A stretch of DNA of 64,000 nucleotides from Ruegeria sp. A3M17 (lineage in GTDB: Bacteria > Pseudomonadota > Alphaproteobacteria > Rhodobacterales > Rhodobacteraceae). Positions 61,361 through 64,000 of the stretch are shown here, piece by piece. Position numbers and translations under genes: made by a program. The first letter of the stretch is position 1. Each line of letters opens with the position of its first letter. The stretch is taken from assembly GCF_003318255.1 (NCBI RefSeq), contig NZ_QOCF01000014.1, positions 434,001 through 498,000 on the forward strand, read 5' to 3'. A model generated the notes under the pieces. That model did not search any database. It saw only the letters and a list, made by a program, of their open reading frames with translations, and was not told where the DNA came from.

Positions 61361-61424
61361 CAACCGGCTTGACCATCCGGTGAAATGCCGAAAGGGTCGC
61401 GACAACAAAATAACCGGAGCAGGC

Positions 61425-62720
61425 ATGGCCAGAACACCCCCGCCCTTTGCCCCATTTGAGTGGAAAATCGCGTGGCGTTACCTGCGCGCGCGCCGTGCCG
61501 AAGGTGGCGTGAGCGTCATGACGTGGATTTCCCTGATCGGGATCACGCTGGCTGTCTTTGCCCTGATTGCCACTCTGGCCGTCCGTTCTGGATTTCGGTC
61601 CGAGTTTGTGGGCACCATTCTGGGCGCAAACGCCCATGTGACTGTGTACTCCGCCGGAGAGTTTGATGCGCAGGGGCGCGTTGACCGCACGATCGCAGAA
61701 TATGAAGAGATGACCAGCCGGATCGCGCAGGTTCCGGGCGTGGAACGCGCGGCCCCGTTGGTCAAAGGTCAGGTCCTGATTACCAATCGCGACCGCAGCA
61801 GCGGAGTCGAGGTTTTTGGTATCCGCCCCGACGACTTGCGCGATCTGCCCGGCGTAGCGCAAAGCGAACAGGCCGTCGGTGATCTGACCCAGTTTCAGGA
61901 CGGAGAGGATGTGATTGCCATCGGGTCAGGTGTGGCGCGCAGCATTGGGGCGACGGTCGGGGACACCGTCAAACTGACCTCACCCAATGGGGTAAAAACC
62001 GCCTTTGGGACATCGCCTCGGGTGAATGCCTATCAGGTGGTCTATGTGTTCTCGGCCGGGCGGTATGACATTGACCGCACCCGCGTCTATATGCCGTTCA
62101 CGCAAGCTCAGAGCTTTTTCAACCGCGACGGTGTGGCCGACGAGATCGAAGTGATGGTCGAACGGCCCGAAGCGATGAACCCGGTTCTGATCCCGGTTCT
62201 TGAGGCTGCAGGCGGGCGCAGTCAAATCTGGACATGGCAGGACGCTTCGGGTGGTTTTCTGCGCGCGCTCGAGGTTGAGGACAACGTGATGTTCATCATC
62301 CTGTCGATCCTCGTCCTGATCGCAGCAATGAACATCGTGTCGGGCTTGATCATGCTGGTGAAAAACAAGGGGCGCGATATCGGTATCCTGCGCACCATTG
62401 GCCTGAGCGAAGGGTCGATCCTGCGGATCTTTTTCATCTGTGGTGCGTTCACAGGCATCCTCGGCACCGTTATGGGGGTGATCCTCGGCTGCCTGTTTGC
62501 CATCTATATCGACCCGATATTCTCATTCGTGAACTACGTCATGGGCGGCGGCGTCTGGGATCCGTCCATTCGCGGCATCTATTCCTTACCCGCCGAGTTG
62601 CACCTTTCAGATGTTCTCAAGGCAATTGGGCTGTCGTTGGGACTTTCGTTCATCGTCACCTATTTCCCGGCCCGCCGCGCGGCGCGGCTGAACCCGGTTG
62701 AGGCGCTGCGCTATGAATGA
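61425..62720 (+). CDS. lolC: Lipoprotein-releasing ABC transporter permease LolC/E
   Basis: Inner-membrane permease that extracts mature lipoproteins and hands them to LolA. The 431-residue product has the family N-terminus [18 protein letters not shown], a first helix, a large periplasmic domain (about residues 50-270) and three C-terminal helices, with the coupling region [17 protein letters not shown] (about 320-336). It overlaps lolD by eight bases. Only one permease gene is present, so a homodimeric LolC/E (LolF-like) complex is probable. GGAG precedes the ATG. Confidence 0.94.
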   Translation: MARTPPPFAPFEWKIAWRYLRARRAEGGVSVMTWISLIGITLAVFALIATLAVRSGFRSEFVGTILGANAHVTVYSAGEFDAQGRVDRTIAEYEEMTSRIAQVPGVERAAPLVKGQVLITNRDRSSGVEVFGIRPDDLRDLPGVAQSEQAVGDLTQFQDGEDVIAIGSGVARSIGATVGDTVKLTSPNGVKTAFGTSPRVNAYQVVYVFSAGRYDIDRTRVYMPFTQAQSFFNRDGVADEIEVMVERPEAMNPVLIPVLEAAGGRSQIWTWQDASGGFLRALEVEDNVMFIILSILVLIAAMNIVSGLIMLVKNKGRDIGILRTIGLSEGSILRIFFICGAFTGILGTVMGVILGCLFAIYIDPIFSFVNYVMGGGVWDPSIRGIYSLPAELHLSDVLKAIGLSLGLSFIVTYFPARRAARLNPVEALRYE

Positions 62721-63399
62721 TCTGACGATGCGGCTGAACGGTCTGACTAAAACCTATCTCAAAGGCACTCCGGGTGAGGTGCAGGTGCTGCGCGGTGTCG
62801 ATCTGGAACTGCGCGCAGGTGAGGCTGTGGCTTTGGTCGCGCCATCCGGGGCAGGCAAATCGACACTGTTGCACATTGCCGGACTACTGGACAAACCGGA
62901 TGAGGGGACCGTCGAAATCGCGGGCCAGAATGTAGCGGGCAGGGGGGATCGAACCCGTACAGCGCTTAGACGACAGGATGTTGGGTTCGTGTACCAGTTC
63001 CATCATTTGTTGCCCGAGTTTACCGCGCTGGAAAACATCACTCTGCCGCAACTGGCTAACGGTGTATCCGAGAAGGCTGCACAGGACAGGTCGATGACCC
63101 TCCTGGACCGCGTTGGCGTTGCAGCACGGGCCGATCACCGCCCCGCCGCCTTATCGGGGGGCGAGCAGCAACGTGTTGCGTTTTGTCGGGCCTTGGCAAA
63201 CAAGCCGCGCGTTTTGCTGGCGGATGAGCCGACTGGAAACTTGGATCCCGAAACCTCGGATCAGGTATTTGGTGCACTGATGTCGCTGGTTCGGGATGAA
63301 GGGCTTTCAGCGTTGATTGCGACGCATAACATGGATCTGGCCGCGCGGATGGACCGAAAGCTGCGGCTGGAGGCGGGTGTTCTTAAGCCAGTTGAGTGA
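62713..63399 (+). CDS. lolD: Lipoprotein-releasing ABC transporter ATPase LolD
   Basis: ATPase of the lipoprotein-release complex. The 228-residue product has Walker [14 protein letters not shown], the Q-loop region [14 protein letters not shown] (LolD/MacB type), the signature [15 protein letters not shown], Walker [13 protein letters not shown] and the H-loop [11 protein letters not shown]. It is translationally coupled to lolC (8-base overlap) and would be the motor for the same permease. Its 3' end overlaps the convergent DMT gene by 17 bases. Confidence 0.95.
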   Translation: MNDLTMRLNGLTKTYLKGTPGEVQVLRGVDLELRAGEAVALVAPSGAGKSTLLHIAGLLDKPDEGTVEIAGQNVAGRGDRTRTALRRQDVGFVYQFHHLLPEFTALENITLPQLANGVSEKAAQDRSMTLLDRVGVAARADHRPAALSGGEQQRVAFCRALANKPRVLLADEPTGNLDPETSDQVFGALMSLVRDEGLSALIATHNMDLAARMDRKLRLEAGVLKPVE

Positions 63400-63820
63400 T
63401 GGCGACACCGGCCGCCATCACGGCGATGCCCCCGGCCCGTATCCATGTCAGCGGCGTGACTTGAGCACCGAACAGGCCAAAATGGTCGATGGCCGCCGTG
63501 CTGATCAACTGCCCCAGCAGAACAAAGAACACTGCGTTGCCGACCCCGAAATGGGGGGCAACATGCGTGATCGACAAAACATAAAACGCAATCAAAACAC
63601 CCGCCAGCAACAGGTGTTTTGGGGCTTGAGCCACCTTGGATAGCGCTTCCATTCCCGGGAACAGCAGCATGACAAGGGCTGACGCCACGAACGCGATGGC
63701 AAACAGGACTACGCCAGCGGTTGTCGGGGACCCGATCAGCTTGCCCAGTGCGGCATTCAAAGCCGCCAGAATCGGAACGCCGATCCCGGCCGCCAGCATA
63801 ATGGCTGCGTATTGTGTCAT
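63383..63820 (-). CDS. YdcZ-like (DUF606) DMT membrane protein
   Basis: A 145-residue protein with five hydrophobic helices, a half-size member of the DMT superfamily (YdcZ/DUF606). The helix starts [33 protein letters not shown] and [20 protein letters not shown] match that pattern. Such proteins form dimers and may export or import small molecules; the substrate is unknown. GGGAGGA precedes the ATG. It converges with lolD, and the 17-base overlap of the coding ends is unusual for the two genes' functions. Confidence 0.87.
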   Translation of the reverse strand: MTQYAAIMLAAGIGVPILAALNAALGKLIGSPTTAGVVLFAIAFVASALVMLLFPGMEALSKVAQAPKHLLLAGVLIAFYVLSITHVAPHFGVGNAVFFVLLGQLISTAAIDHFGLFGAQVTPLTWIRAGGIAVMAAGVAITQLA

Positions 63821-63912
63821 TGCCCGTATCCTCCCGCTTCGTTGATCTGGATCATTGCGCCAAGCCGCCCGGCGGGCAAGCCTGCAAATGTCAATCGTGA
63901 CAGGAGGATGCG

Positions 63913-64000
63913 ATGATCAGACCAATGTTCGGGGCCGTTTGTGTGAGTGTAGCTGCGTTGGCGTCTCAGGCCATGGCGCAGAACGTTGAAACGGGTGCCG
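63913..64000 (+). CDS. Secreted protein, N-terminal fragment (runs off the window)
   Basis: An ATG with CAGGAGG upstream opens a frame continuing to the end of the window. The first 29 codons encode a signal peptide (MIRPMFGAVCVSVAALASQAMAQ) followed by the first mature residues NVETGA. The protein should be exported to the periplasm. The body lies outside the window, so no function can be given. Confidence 0.7.
   Translation, partial: MIRPMFGAVCVSVAALASQAMAQNVETGA

Overview
The window is chromosomal core-plus-accessory DNA from a marine alphaproteobacterium of the family Rhodobacteraceae (Roseobacter group, Ruegeria-like). Support for this comes from the type A RNase P RNA, a short mitochondrial-type ProS, an Hda-type replication regulator, a PccR-type short-chain acyl-CoA regulator beside pccB, the choline sulfate bet genes, the DUF1127 and YdcH small proteins, and an intergenic element (core AAATATCCCGGGG plus GC hairpins) that I associate with this family. 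Genes are dense and lie on both strands. I see no insertion sequence, prophage, CRISPR array, tRNA or rRNA.

Layout. 0.2-3.4 kb: gatCA, a lipoprotein and a cell-wall amidase. 3.5-3.9 kb: rnpB. 3.9-5.8 kb: a leftward GYD/DUF2182/DUF1326 operon of unknown role. 6-9.2 kb: a TerB-like protein, rpmG, a lipoprotein, a BI-1/YccA protein and a DUF1127 protein. 9.3-15.4 kb: a LysR regulator, quinone reductase, XRE regulator, hisN and two convergent purine deaminases. 15.5-21.4 kb: mgtE, 5-formyl-THF cyclo-ligase, a YmdB-type phosphoesterase, an SLC13 permease and a META protein. 21.4-26.5 kb: a leftward SLC13 / glutamine amidotransferase / BASS symporter / flavin dehydrogenase cluster. 26.6-31.3 kb: yebC, an MFS protein, divergent argP-lysE and an EamA exporter. 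31.4-35.2 kb: betI-betC-betA, which turns choline-O-sulfate into choline and then betaine aldehyde. 35.6-48.2 kb: a propionyl-CoA module with pccR, an efflux pump, pccB, several unknown small genes, a DcaP-like porin on the other strand, pccA and methylmalonyl-CoA mutase. 48.3-51.5 kb: a VOC / GNAT / J-domain / nuclease-fold / secreted-protein run. 51.5-54.9 kb: a leftward AI-2E permease, hdaA and ppx operon. 55-57.3 kb: an iron/2-oxoglutarate-type oxygenase coupled to a flavoprotein. 57.5-61.4 kb: proS, a glycosyltransferase, an orphan gene and a DUF6492 protein. 61.4-64 kb: the lipoprotein release system (lolC/E, lolD), a YdcZ-type membrane protein and the start of one more secreted protein.

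How parts work together. PccB and PccA form propionyl-CoA carboxylase, and the mutase carries the product on to succinyl-CoA. TTTGCAAA-type sites lie before both pccR and pccB, which suggests control by PccR. BetI has a palindrome at its own promoter and probably controls the choline sulfate genes. LolC/E and LolD would serve the several lipoproteins seen here.

The least described parts are the DUF1326-DUF2182-GYD operon, the unknown genes between pccB and pccA (one of them apparently starting at CTG inside a hairpin), a candidate small RNA marked by an orphan terminator near 42.8 kb, and the oxygenase-flavoprotein pair. No single element here is plainly a new defence or mobile system.
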